In this document: positions 34,580 to 42,865 of the stretch, in pieces | Layout: every line of letters starts with the position of its first letter | Position numbering within the stretch: position 1 is the first letter of the stretch | NCBI GenBank assembly: GCA_004296455.1 | Contig: AP018280.1 | Span: forward strand, 3,906,001-3,970,000 | DNA from: Calothrix sp. NIES-4101 | Lineage (GTDB): Bacteria; Cyanobacteriota; Cyanobacteriia; Cyanobacteriales; Nostocaceae | Length of the DNA: 64,000 nt | Direction: 5' to 3' | Translations under genes and position numbers: made by a program | The notes under the pieces: generated by a model | Databases searched by the model: none | What the model saw: the letters and a program-made list of their open reading frames with translations, nothing else | What the model was told of the DNA's origin: nothing

Positions 34580-37282
34580 GTGTCAAAGCAGAAAGTTGGT
34601 AAACGAATTGTTGAGAATGGAGAACAAAGAGTTACTCTAACTCCATTAGAAGATGCATTTGCACCGTTTGTAATGTTGCAAATTAATCTTCAAGGTCGTT
34701 CGGTTGGCGCTTATCTTTTACGCAAAGGTGTGGATAATTTCCTAATTCAATTTGGATTTGAATGTGCGGGAATTCATTCCACATTACGCAACGAACAAAT
34801 CGATCCAATTTTTGATGCGATCGAATCCGGTTTGAAGGATTTACCCGACGGTGAGCGTTTAACTATACATCTAAGCTCGTTTACCAATGATAGTTTGAGA
34901 CAACAGCAACTCAAAGATTTGAGCGATATTGCTCCTAACAAAGAACTGCAATATCTACTAATGGGGGAACGATGTAGAACACAACAATTAACAAACCAAG
35001 GAGTTCGGAAACCAAAAACTTTACGGCTCTATTGCACATATACAGTTGAAACTTCAAGCACGGGAACAACTGACGCGATTGAAAAAATTCTCTCGAAATT
35101 AGAACGCTTGTGGAAATCTTTTACAGGAGAAATTAACGAACTTCAATTTGTCGCAATCGAGCGACTTTTACACTCATCCTTCACCGACGGATTCCAATTA
35201 TGGGAACAACTTTTATCAAACAAAATGGGGCTAGATATCCACCCCCTAACTGCCGAAACGCTTTGGGAGTATCTATGGCAGCGTTTTAACAACACACCAC
35301 CCCGTCTGATTCCCCAACTTCTCACCCTTGATGACAATGGACTACGTGAGGAAATTTATTCAGATGTTTCCCCCGCATCTTTGCTCATGGAGTCTGAGTC
35401 ATCTATCCCCATCGCAGATAGACGTTGGGTGCATCTTCAAGAAAAATACATTGGAACCCTAACTTTTGCCGATAAACCCGGTGGTTGGGTGGATAAGGAA
35501 CGACAGCTACGTTATTTGTGGGAGGTTTTATCAAGGGAAAGAATTTATGACACCGAGATTTTCTGTCAGTTGATGCGAGCGAATGAAACCTTAGTAAAAA
35601 CCAACATGCAGCGCTTGACTAAGCAAGCAAATACATCAGCAGCGCTTGCTCAAGATAAAAACTCGGTGGACGTGAAATCCCTGCTCAATATCAAAAAATC
35701 TGTTGCTGCACAGGAAGAACTTTATGAAGGTGCTGTTCCCATCCATACGGCGACGGTATTTTTGGTATACCGGAACACCCGCGAACAATTAGACGAAGCT
35801 TGCCGTTACCTACAATCCTGCTTTCTCCGTCCAGCTTGGGTTATCAGAGAAACCGAATATCCCTGGCGCATTTGGTTACAAACTTTACCCATCGTTTGGG
35901 AACGCCTAATGACCGCTCCTTTTAACCGCAGGTTGGTCTACTTGAGTGGTGAAGTTCCAGGATTAATGCCCTTGGTAAGAACTAAAGGCGGGGATAACCA
36001 AGGTTTCGAGTTAATTGCAGAAGAAGGAGGAACACCTGTTCTTCTGGATTTATATAGCCAACACAAGAATTTAGGGTTATTTGCCACAACTCGCGCTGGT
36101 AAAAGTGTTCTGGCATCTGGTATTCTCACTCAAGCATTAGCCCACGGAATGCCCGTCGTCGCGATGGATTACCCGAAACCCGATGGAACCAGCACTTTTA
36201 CCGACTACACCCAATTCATGGGAGATGATGGTGCGTATTTTGACATCGGCAAAGAATCTAGTAATTTGTTTGAGTTGCCAAATTTGCGATCGCTACCATC
36301 TTCTTTGCAGCAAGAAAGATTCGAGGATTACAAGGATTTTCTAGCAAATGCAATCTTGGCAATGGTTTCGAGTAATTGTCGGGGTGAATCTCAAGATGCG
36401 GTAAGGTCGATTATTGCTTTGGCTTTGAAAGCATTTTTTGGGGATGAATTAATACGCGATCGCTATGCCGAAGCATATACCAACGGCTTTGGTTCTGTAG
36501 AATGGCAGTCAATGCCAACATTACACGACTTTTTAGGTTTCTGCTCCCACGAACGATTGCGGTTAGATTCTCTGACTGGGGATACAAAAGCAGCTTTGGA
36601 AACCATACGTCTGCGGTTAAGATTTTGGCTTTCATCACGGGTAGGACAAGCTTTGGCTCAACCTTCAACATTTCGCAGCGATGCTCGACTTTTAATCTTT
36701 GCACTACGTAATTTATCGAACGATGAAGATGCGGCAATTTTGAGTTTGAGTGCTTACAGTGCATCATTACGTCGGGCTTTGGCTGCACCTGCGAGTATCT
36801 TTTTTATCGATGAAAGTCCAATTTTGTTTGAATTTGATGCTGTAGCTGCTTTGGTTGGTCGGTTGTGTACAAATGGAGCAAAAGCTGGTATCAGAGTAAT
36901 TTTATCAGCGCAAGACCCAGATACAATTGCAAAATCTCCGTCTGGTTCCAAGATTTTTCAAAATCTGACTACCCGCTTGATAGGACGAATCCAACCGACT
37001 GCTGTGGATAGTTTTACAAGCATTTTGAAATATCCCCAGGAGATTATTTCTCGCAATGCAACCGAAAGTTTTTTTCCCAAAAAAGAGGGTTTTTACTCAC
37101 AATGGTTGCTGGATGATAACGGAATATTTACTTTCTCCCGTTATTATCCACCATTCAATTTATTAGCAGTTGTAGCGAATAACCCCCATGAACAAGAACA
37201 GAGAACACAGGCATTATTGAAATATTCAGATCAATTCGTGGCGATTACAGAGTTTTCTAAGCAACTAGTAGGTAATGAATGA
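34580..37282 (+). CDS. virB4: VirB4-like conjugative transfer ATPase
   Basis: A 900-aa cytoplasmic ATPase of the VirB4/TrbE/TraC type that powers T4SS assembly and pilus dynamics. Walker A is FATTRAGKSVLASG near residues 498-508, a second motif VVAMDYPKPDG follows, and Walker B is SIFFIDESPILFEF near 740, then VRILSAQDP-like residues (RVILSAQDPDTIA). The N-terminal half is the family's membrane-linked domain. The start codon is a GTG at 34580 (gtgtcaaagcag) 12 bp after the VirB3 stop. No damage is visible. Confidence 0.88.
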   Translation: MSKQKVGKRIVENGEQRVTLTPLEDAFAPFVMLQINLQGRSVGAYLLRKGVDNFLIQFGFECAGIHSTLRNEQIDPIFDAIESGLKDLPDGERLTIHLSSFTNDSLRQQQLKDLSDIAPNKELQYLLMGERCRTQQLTNQGVRKPKTLRLYCTYTVETSSTGTTDAIEKILSKLERLWKSFTGEINELQFVAIERLLHSSFTDGFQLWEQLLSNKMGLDIHPLTAETLWEYLWQRFNNTPPRLIPQLLTLDDNGLREEIYSDVSPASLLMESESSIPIADRRWVHLQEKYIGTLTFADKPGGWVDKERQLRYLWEVLSRERIYDTEIFCQLMRANETLVKTNMQRLTKQANTSAALAQDKNSVDVKSLLNIKKSVAAQEELYEGAVPIHTATVFLVYRNTREQLDEACRYLQSCFLRPAWVIRETEYPWRIWLQTLPIVWERLMTAPFNRRLVYLSGEVPGLMPLVRTKGGDNQGFELIAEEGGTPVLLDLYSQHKNLGLFATTRAGKSVLASGILTQALAHGMPVVAMDYPKPDGTSTFTDYTQFMGDDGAYFDIGKESSNLFELPNLRSLPSSLQQERFEDYKDFLANAILAMVSSNCRGESQDAVRSIIALALKAFFGDELIRDRYAEAYTNGFGSVEWQSMPTLHDFLGFCSHERLRLDSLTGDTKAALETIRLRLRFWLSSRVGQALAQPSTFRSDARLLIFALRNLSNDEDAAILSLSAYSASLRRALAAPASIFFIDESPILFEFDAVAALVGRLCTNGAKAGIRVILSAQDPDTIAKSPSGSKIFQNLTTRLIGRIQPTAVDSFTSILKYPQEIISRNATESFFPKKEGFYSQWLLDDNGIFTFSRYYPPFNLLAVVANNPHEQEQRTQALLKYSDQFVAITEFSKQLVGNE

Positions 37283-37289
37283 TTGAAAT

Positions 37290-38003
37290 ATGAAAAAGCC
37301 AAAGAAATTCGTAATTTTTGGAATTGGCATTGGCGTAATATTAACGATTGGTATGTCTAGTGCTTCGGCATTAGAAATACCCAATCCCCTCGCTAAAGTA
37401 TTCGACCAATGGCAGGAACAAATAAATTCAATAAATAAATATGTGTCCTCGACTATTTCCCAAAAAATAGAAGATTTATCGTCATCATTGCAGAGAGATT
37501 TGAACGCAGCAGTTAATGAATCTATTGGGAGTTTAGGTTTACCAGATGCGATAGAAACAAGAGAAAAAATTGAAGAAATCGTTGCATCTACAAACACTGC
37601 TGTTAATCCAGTTGATAAAGTAACCAATGAAATCGATCGACAGATTACTCGTGCGGATTCTGATAGTAATTTGAGTAAAGAAGGTCAAAAAATTACCAAA
37701 CAGCAAGTTGAAAAAACTCAAACATCTATAGAGCAAGTTGAAAATTCTGGAGAAGCAGCACAGGAGGAAGTTGTTACCCAAAATGTGATGAAGCGTATTG
37801 CCCAGCAAAATACTCAAATAGCTGGAATCTTGGGAGCGATGCGAACCGATGGATTGAAATCTAAGCAATCGCAAGATTTAGCAAACTTGAATTTAACTAA
37901 TATATCTCGTTCTCTTGATGGTCAAAATCAAACAGAGCAAAAGGAGGTGATTGGACAAGGATTTAATAATTTACGTACAGTGTCTCAAGCTAGGTTATTT
38001 TAA
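37290..38003 (+). CDS. VirB5/TrbJ-like secreted coiled-coil protein
   Basis: A 237-aa protein with a signal peptide (FVIFGIGIGVILTIGMSSAS, cleavage near ASA) and a mostly helical mature part (VFDQWQEQINSINKYVSSTI; QQVEKTQTSIEQVENSGEAA), ending in a VirB5-like AQQNTQIAGILGAMRTDGLK. Position after VirB4 and before the VirB6-like gene supports a minor pilus or tip protein. It overlaps nothing and follows VirB4 by 7 bp. Confidence 0.62.
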   Translation: MKKPKKFVIFGIGIGVILTIGMSSASALEIPNPLAKVFDQWQEQINSINKYVSSTISQKIEDLSSSLQRDLNAAVNESIGSLGLPDAIETREKIEEIVASTNTAVNPVDKVTNEIDRQITRADSDSNLSKEGQKITKQQVEKTQTSIEQVENSGEAAQEEVVTQNVMKRIAQQNTQIAGILGAMRTDGLKSKQSQDLANLNLTNISRSLDGQNQTEQKEVIGQGFNNLRTVSQARLF

Positions 38004-38009
38004 TTTTAT

Positions 38010-38048
38010 GAGGCAGGAGGCAGGGGGCAGAAGGCAGGAGGTAAGAGG
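38010..38048 (+). repeat. GGCAGGA heptamer block, left flank of S23 cassette
   Basis: aggcaggaggcagggggcag followed by aaggcaggaggtaagagg: tandem seven-base units of the GGCAGGA/GGCAGAA type. An inverted block lies at 38452-38491, so the S23 gene is enclosed by inverted repeats. Confidence 0.85.
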
Positions 38049-38060
38049 AATAAAATACGA

Positions 38061-38411
38061 CTAAACTTTAAGCTTTTGTAACGTAGATACAAGAATTATC
38101 TGAAGTTTATCTGCTTCTTCTAATACAGGATTTATTAATGCAAAATCAGCTAATCCAACCTCTTTAGCAATAATTAATTGAGTATCCAATTCGCGAAGAG
38201 AACCTAAAGCAATATGGAGAAATTGAATATATTCAGTTGTACTTTTCCTTCCATATCCTTCAGCAATATTAGAAGGTACAGAGACAGAAGCACGTCTGAT
38301 TTGACTTGTTAAACCATATAGTTCTGATTTTGGAAAATGTTCTGTCAATTTGTAACAATTCGTAGCCAATTGAATCCCAGATTTCCAGATAAATTGTTCC
38401 CTGTAACTCAT
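38061..38411 (-). CDS. Four-helix-bundle (S23/IVP) protein inserted in the T4SS operon
   Basis: A 116-aa protein of the four-helix-bundle family first known from 23S rRNA intervening sequences: WKSGIQLATNCYKLTEHFPK, LTSQIRRASVSVPSNIAEGY (the family signature IRRAxxSVPxNIAEG) and FLHIALGSLRELDTQLIIA. It is the only minus-strand gene within the transfer operon and is bounded by inverted heptamer repeats, so it is a late insertion. Free-standing members outside rRNA are widespread and of unknown function; some travel with mobile elements. Confidence 0.9.
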   Translation of the reverse strand: MSYREQFIWKSGIQLATNCYKLTEHFPKSELYGLTSQIRRASVSVPSNIAEGYGRKSTTEYIQFLHIALGSLRELDTQLIIAKEVGLADFALINPVLEEADKLQIILVSTLQKLKV

Positions 38412-38439
38412 AATGTAAAAAATGATTGTTTTAGTAATT

Positions 38440-39482
38440 TAATCATTTTACTTCCTCCTCCTGCCTCCTGCCTCCTGCCTCCTGCCTTCTTTGCACAAAC
38501 ACCAAATCCAGGACAAGCTGCTTCCACTATTACCGAAGATGGGGTTGCAGCAAGTCAAGCAGTAGCTGAATCGATCGATAAATTATGGAATGATGTGTTG
38601 CAAGGAGGATTATATGGTGCGATCGCAAATTTAGGAGTGTTTTTTGCGGTTGGAACTTTGCTTATTTTCATCGTTCAATGGACGAAGGAAATGATTGATG
38701 GTGAAAGTTCTAAGGGTTTTACCGAGATAATTTGGACTATTGTTGTCATCGTTTTACTTGCTAATAACGGTCAACCTTTAGCATTAGCTACTCAAAGTTT
38801 GCGGGGAATTATCAACCAAACCAATCAAACTCTCCTTGCTTCGACTTCTGCGTCTATCCAACTCCAAGAAGCCTATCAGCAGGTAATGCTCAAAACTGGA
38901 CAAGGAGATGCAATTCAATCTTTAGTAAATCAATGTAACGCGATCGCTGACCCTACACAACAAACTCAATGTCTGGAGAATGCAGCAGCACAAGCCAAGG
39001 AAATCGAAGCGAATTTAGACTCAGATAATCGTCCCGAATGGTTGAAAAGTATTAGTGATTTTTTCAATACCAATATCTTTCAATTGGCTGTTAGAGGATG
39101 GCTGTTTGGGTTTGCGATCGCATTTCAATGGGTTATTGAGGTTTGCATGTTATTGACAGCTTTACTTGGTCCATTAGCAGTGGGTGGTTCGCTGCTTCCT
39201 GTTGGTTCAAAAGCTATTTTTGCGTGGTTGACAGGTTTCTTTTCCGTGGGAATGATAAAGCTTTGTTTCAATATTATTTCCGGTTTGATAGCGACGATGG
39301 TATTGAATGCGGATAACAATGACCCGATGATTTTTGCATTTGCGATCGGTATTCTCGCGCCAGTTTTATCAGTTGTTTTAGCTGCGGGTGGGGGGATGGC
39401 TGTTTTTAATAGTTTTTCGAGTATTGCGACTTTTGGTGTTGCTACATTTGTTCAGAGAATAGTCAATAGAAGAAGCTATTAG
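38440..39482 (+). CDS. VirB6/TrbL-like inner-membrane protein
   Basis: Several hydrophobic helices (IANLGVFFAVGTLLIFIVQW, IIWTIVVIVLLANN, FGFAIAFQWVIEVCMLLTAL, MIFAFAIGILAPVLSVVLAA) and GPLAVGGSLLPVGSKAIFAW give a VirB6/TrbL-type channel protein. The mature N-terminus begins FFAQTPNPGQAASTITEDGV. Upstream of it the signal-peptide region is replaced by the heptamer block, read as LLPPPASCLLPPAFF, which is by chance hydrophobic enough to mimic a leader. The only in-frame ATG is at 38337, inside the antisense S23 gene; 38440 marks where the repeat-derived sequence begins, and the real start codon is unknown. Confidence 0.65.
38452..38491 (-). repeat. GGCAGGA heptamer block, right flank of S23 cassette
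   Basis: cttcctcctcctgcctcctg then cctcctgcctcctgccttct; the reverse complement of the left block at 38010-38048. It forms the apparent signal-peptide coding part of the VirB6-like gene. Confidence 0.85.
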
Positions 39483-39602
39483 CGATTAGCTTTTAGCTAT
39501 TAGCTAACAAGTCAAATGGCTTAGTTAGTAATCAAAAGAATCTAGAGTAAAAGCAGATTATTTTTCCAAGCTAATGGCTAACGGCTAACAGCTAATAGCA
39601 AA
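39479..39602. repeat. AGCTAAT/GGCTAAC heptamer repeats, inverted
   Basis: ttagcgattagcttttagct and attagctaacaag (39479-39511) are answered by gctaatggctaacggctaac and agctaatagc (39571-39600) in the opposite sense. This is a different heptamer family from GGCAGGA. It fills the gap between VirB6- and VirB8-like genes. Confidence 0.75.
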
Positions 39603-39610
39603 TTATATTC

Positions 39611-40399
39611 ATGAACAATCTTAATTCTCAACCTACTAATAATAAACGACTGAGGTTTTTAAATCGTGCTTCTAAAAATGTTTCTACTGGTGAAGCTCTA
39701 GCATTATTTGCTGTTGGTACTTTTGGGTTACACCTAATTACATTTTTTATTTTGATATTAATCTATGGTTCTTACTCCCAACTCAATAAAAAACCAGTTC
39801 CAACTTTGGTTCAATTAGAAACAGGTTCTGCTATAAAAGTTGCACCGTTGGGAAATCGCGATCGCACGGACGCAGTTATTTCTCGTTTCGTCTCCGATAC
39901 CATCACTTTGATGATGAATTGGTCGGGAAATTTGCCACCTAGCAGCATCGAAGAAAACACAAAACCTAAACCCGATAAGGGAATCAATATTGGGGAGCGG
40001 GGATTGAGAGGAAATAGAGTGACATCGGGTGCATGGCAAGCTTCTTACGCATTGTCGGAGGATTTTCGCAAAGAGTTTTTAAAAATGTTGGCATCGATGA
40101 CACCACCAGGGGTTTTTAAAGGCTCGACTCAGGTCGTTTTGGTTCCGCTTTCAATTCAGTCACCGATAAAAATTGAAGAGGGGAAATGGAAAGTCAAGAT
40201 GATTGCAAATCTGACTGTTTTCGATCGGGGAAATAATTTGGGTGAGGTGATTCCTTTTAATAAGGAAATATTCGTTCGAGCCGTGGAAGCTCCCGAAAGT
40301 CCAGGAAATACAAGTAGTTTAGCAGCAGCAATTTATCAGGTTCGTGCTAGCGGTTTGGAGATTTATGCTATTCGCGATTTACCACAGGAGAATTTATAA
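39611..40399 (+). CDS. VirB8-like T4SS protein
   Basis: A 262-aa bitopic protein: a cytosolic N-terminus, one helix (FGLHLITFFILILIYGSYSQ), and a periplasmic domain with RDRTDAVISRFVSDTITLMM, FRKEFLKMLASMTPPGVF and WKVKMIANLTVFD. This follows the VirB8/TraE topology of an NTF2-like periplasmic domain. The stop codon overlaps the start of the following gene by one base (40399). Confidence 0.62.
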   Translation: MNNLNSQPTNNKRLRFLNRASKNVSTGEALALFAVGTFGLHLITFFILILIYGSYSQLNKKPVPTLVQLETGSAIKVAPLGNRDRTDAVISRFVSDTITLMMNWSGNLPPSSIEENTKPKPDKGINIGERGLRGNRVTSGAWQASYALSEDFRKEFLKMLASMTPPGVFKGSTQVVLVPLSIQSPIKIEEGKWKVKMIANLTVFDRGNNLGEVIPFNKEIFVRAVEAPESPGNTSSLAAAIYQVRASGLEIYAIRDLPQENL

Positions 40400-42075
40400 T
40401 GCCAGAACAGGAAGTTGAAAATAATCAATTAAATCAGAGTTGGGATGAAGCCGGTTTTGCGAGATTATTAGGTTTGAATAATGAAAATCTAACAGATAAT
40501 TATGAAAATTTAACAGAGAAGAAAACGGACTTTATCCAGTCAGAGCAATTATCAGAAGATGAGGTAAATAATCAAAATAATAACCCACTGGCTATCAACG
40601 AATTATTTGATGACCCTCATCTAGGTAAAACCCAACCAACTTTTTATGGAAATGCCTTTGCTAAATTTGGTGCAGTTGGGTTAGTAATGCTTGTAGTATT
40701 TGGTGCTGCTGCGACGGTTTTGAATAGTATTATGTCCGGTAAACCCAAGCTTGCACCTACAATTGCTAATCACGAAAAAAGTAAACCCAAAGTTGAAATA
40801 GCTGAAAACTCTCAGGAAACAGAAACAGGTAAGTTAAAAGCAGAATTAGCACTTTCCACCCAAGCCGAGAAAATCAAATCAGTAGAGCATTCCCAAAATC
40901 GTAAACCTGCAATTACTCGACCATTAACTCTGGCTAAAAAGAAAAATGTACCTCCTGCCGTCACACCCAGAGAAATCCCCAGGCAGCAAGTTGCATATAT
41001 TCCCCCTTTAATCCCTCAGAGAGTTAGTTATCAACCCCAACGAGTGAATTATCAATCTCCTCGCACTAATTACCAATCACGGATTCAACCCGTTGCAAAT
41101 AGAATAAATTCGCCGTCTGTAACCAAATCCTTTCCTAAACAAGAGGAGATGAATCCAATGGAGCAATGGAAGGAAATTAGCAGTTTGGGAAGTTATGGAA
41201 GTGTAGAAATGGTAACTACTTCTAAAACTAATCCTCAACTAGAGAATACTTCTGACCCTGACCCCAACGAACAACAGATTCATAATATTCCTCATGCAAT
41301 TTTAGTCTCAGCAACATCAAATCAAAATCAAATAGTCCCAACAGTTGATAATTCTAATTTGGAACTACTTCACGATGAGGAAGCATTAATTATTGGGTAT
41401 GAGAAAACACCACAATTAAGGATAGGCACATCTACCAACGGCAAGCTAATTACACCGATAATTTTGTCAAATAATGTAACTAATAATAGCAATAAACAAA
41501 CGAGTGACCAACAACAAATAGATAAATTTATTATTCAAATTTCTGAATCTTTAAAAGCTGAGAATGACTCTATTATTCTCCCAAAGAACTCTCAAATCAT
41601 TGTCCAAGTTAAGGATATCCAGAAATCCGGATTTATCGAACTTGAAGCAACGGGAGCGGTGATTGATGGGAATGAATATGTGATACCCAAAGGTGCGATC
41701 GCAATTCGGGGTAAATCAGGTCAACCTTTAATTGCATCCTCTTGGGGTAATAAAGGTGGAGAAATTGCTGCGCGAGATGCAGAAACCTTTGCAGTTGGTT
41801 CGCTAGCAAAAATTGGTAAGGTTCTCAACCAACCCAAGGAGGAACAAATCTCAACTAATAGTGGTTTTGGTGGTACGAGTTCCTTCTCATCAATTAGAAG
41901 AAATCGCTCGAATATTTTGGGAGCAGTTTTGGAAGGGGGATTTGAACCTTTAACTCAACAAATTCTCCAGCGCAATCAACAAGCATTACAAGAAATTCAA
42001 AGGAGGGAGGATGTTTGGTATGTCAAAGCTGGTACTGAGGTTCAGGTATTTGTAAATCAGACATTTCAGTTTTAG
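40399..42075 (+). CDS. VirB10/TrbI-like T4SS protein
   Basis: A 558-aa protein with a cytosolic N-terminus, a single membrane helix (FGAVGLVMLVVFGAAATVLN), a Pro/Gln/Ser-rich linker of about 250 residues (RVSYQPQRVNYQSPRTNYQS), and a C-terminal beta-barrel-type domain (ILPKNSQIIVQVKDIQKSGF, VIPKGAIAIRGKSGQPLIAS, WYVKAGTEVQVFVNQTFQF). This is the classical VirB10 architecture linking inner and outer membranes. Translationally coupled to the VirB8-like gene. Confidence 0.78.
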   Translation: MPEQEVENNQLNQSWDEAGFARLLGLNNENLTDNYENLTEKKTDFIQSEQLSEDEVNNQNNNPLAINELFDDPHLGKTQPTFYGNAFAKFGAVGLVMLVVFGAAATVLNSIMSGKPKLAPTIANHEKSKPKVEIAENSQETETGKLKAELALSTQAEKIKSVEHSQNRKPAITRPLTLAKKKNVPPAVTPREIPRQQVAYIPPLIPQRVSYQPQRVNYQSPRTNYQSRIQPVANRINSPSVTKSFPKQEEMNPMEQWKEISSLGSYGSVEMVTTSKTNPQLENTSDPDPNEQQIHNIPHAILVSATSNQNQIVPTVDNSNLELLHDEEALIIGYEKTPQLRIGTSTNGKLITPIILSNNVTNNSNKQTSDQQQIDKFIIQISESLKAENDSIILPKNSQIIVQVKDIQKSGFIELEATGAVIDGNEYVIPKGAIAIRGKSGQPLIASSWGNKGGEIAARDAETFAVGSLAKIGKVLNQPKEEQISTNSGFGGTSSFSSIRRNRSNILGAVLEGGFEPLTQQILQRNQQALQEIQRREDVWYVKAGTEVQVFVNQTFQF

Positions 42076-42086
42076 GTGAGGTTGTA

Positions 42087-42848
42087 ATGGGTGGCAGGTT
42101 ATTTAATCATATAACTATCATTTGTTTAATATCTTTACCACTTATCGATTTATCAGTGGTAAATGCTGCTGAAATTAGACAAGGTGTAAAGCAAATTTCC
42201 CAGGATATTGCAACTGGAAATAGCTCTGACAAGATACCACGAGTTGAATTATCACCGGGATATGGGGTGAATATTTCTTTTATTAAAACTGGCGAAATTG
42301 TTGAAAAAGTTTGGTTAGATAATCCAGCGATCGCATCCCTCGATGTTGATGGTTGTTTGAGTGCTTTGTCTCCGCACTGCGAACAGTCGGGAGCGACAGT
42401 CATACATCTACGAAAGATTAATAAATTAAAACTGCCTCAATTACCGAATACAAATACAAGCTTGCTAACGGTTGTGACAACAGGAAAATCCCAGAGGCAA
42501 GTTTATTTATTCCAAGTTGTAGCGGGGAAAAATAAGTCAAACTATCACACATTAGAAATTTTACCCAATTCCAATCTAATACCTGGATCGACAATTTATT
42601 CAAATACTAATAATAATCAATTGCAACAAATAATTAGAGGATTAAATATTAGTAAACAGCAAGGTATGATTTCTAATAATTCCCGATTATGGGGACGGAT
42701 TGAACAGTTTTTAATCAATGTTAGTTCTGGAAAATCAGTTAATATCGCCGCTCGTGATAGCGGAATTTCTATGCAATTAATTAATCGGTTAGTCGAATTA
42801 GGTAGTAAGGATAATATTCCGCAACGCTATATCAACCATGCCAAATAA
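42087..42848 (+). CDS. VirB9/TraK-like secreted T4SS protein
   Basis: A 253-aa protein with a signal peptide (IICLISLPLIDLSVVNAAEI) and a beta-rich domain: GYGVNISFIKTGEIVEKVWL, ASLDVDGCLSALSPHCEQ, TVIHLRKINKLKLPQLP and LLTVVTTGKSQRQVYLFQVV. The ILFxxGE...VWLDxP pattern is that of the VirB9/TrbG/TraK N-terminal domain. The C-terminal 90 residues (INVSSGKSVNIAARDSGISM) differ from VirB9. It comes after VirB10, reversing the usual order. Confidence 0.6.
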   Translation: MGGRLFNHITIICLISLPLIDLSVVNAAEIRQGVKQISQDIATGNSSDKIPRVELSPGYGVNISFIKTGEIVEKVWLDNPAIASLDVDGCLSALSPHCEQSGATVIHLRKINKLKLPQLPNTNTSLLTVVTTGKSQRQVYLFQVVAGKNKSNYHTLEILPNSNLIPGSTIYSNTNNNQLQQIIRGLNISKQQGMISNNSRLWGRIEQFLINVSSGKSVNIAARDSGISMQLINRLVELGSKDNIPQRYINHAK

Positions 42849-42865
42849 TTTCTAAAGATAAAATC

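Noticed and set aside
36411-36788. 125-codon minus-strand frame
   Set aside because: Antisense to the conserved motor domain of the VirB4-like ATPase.
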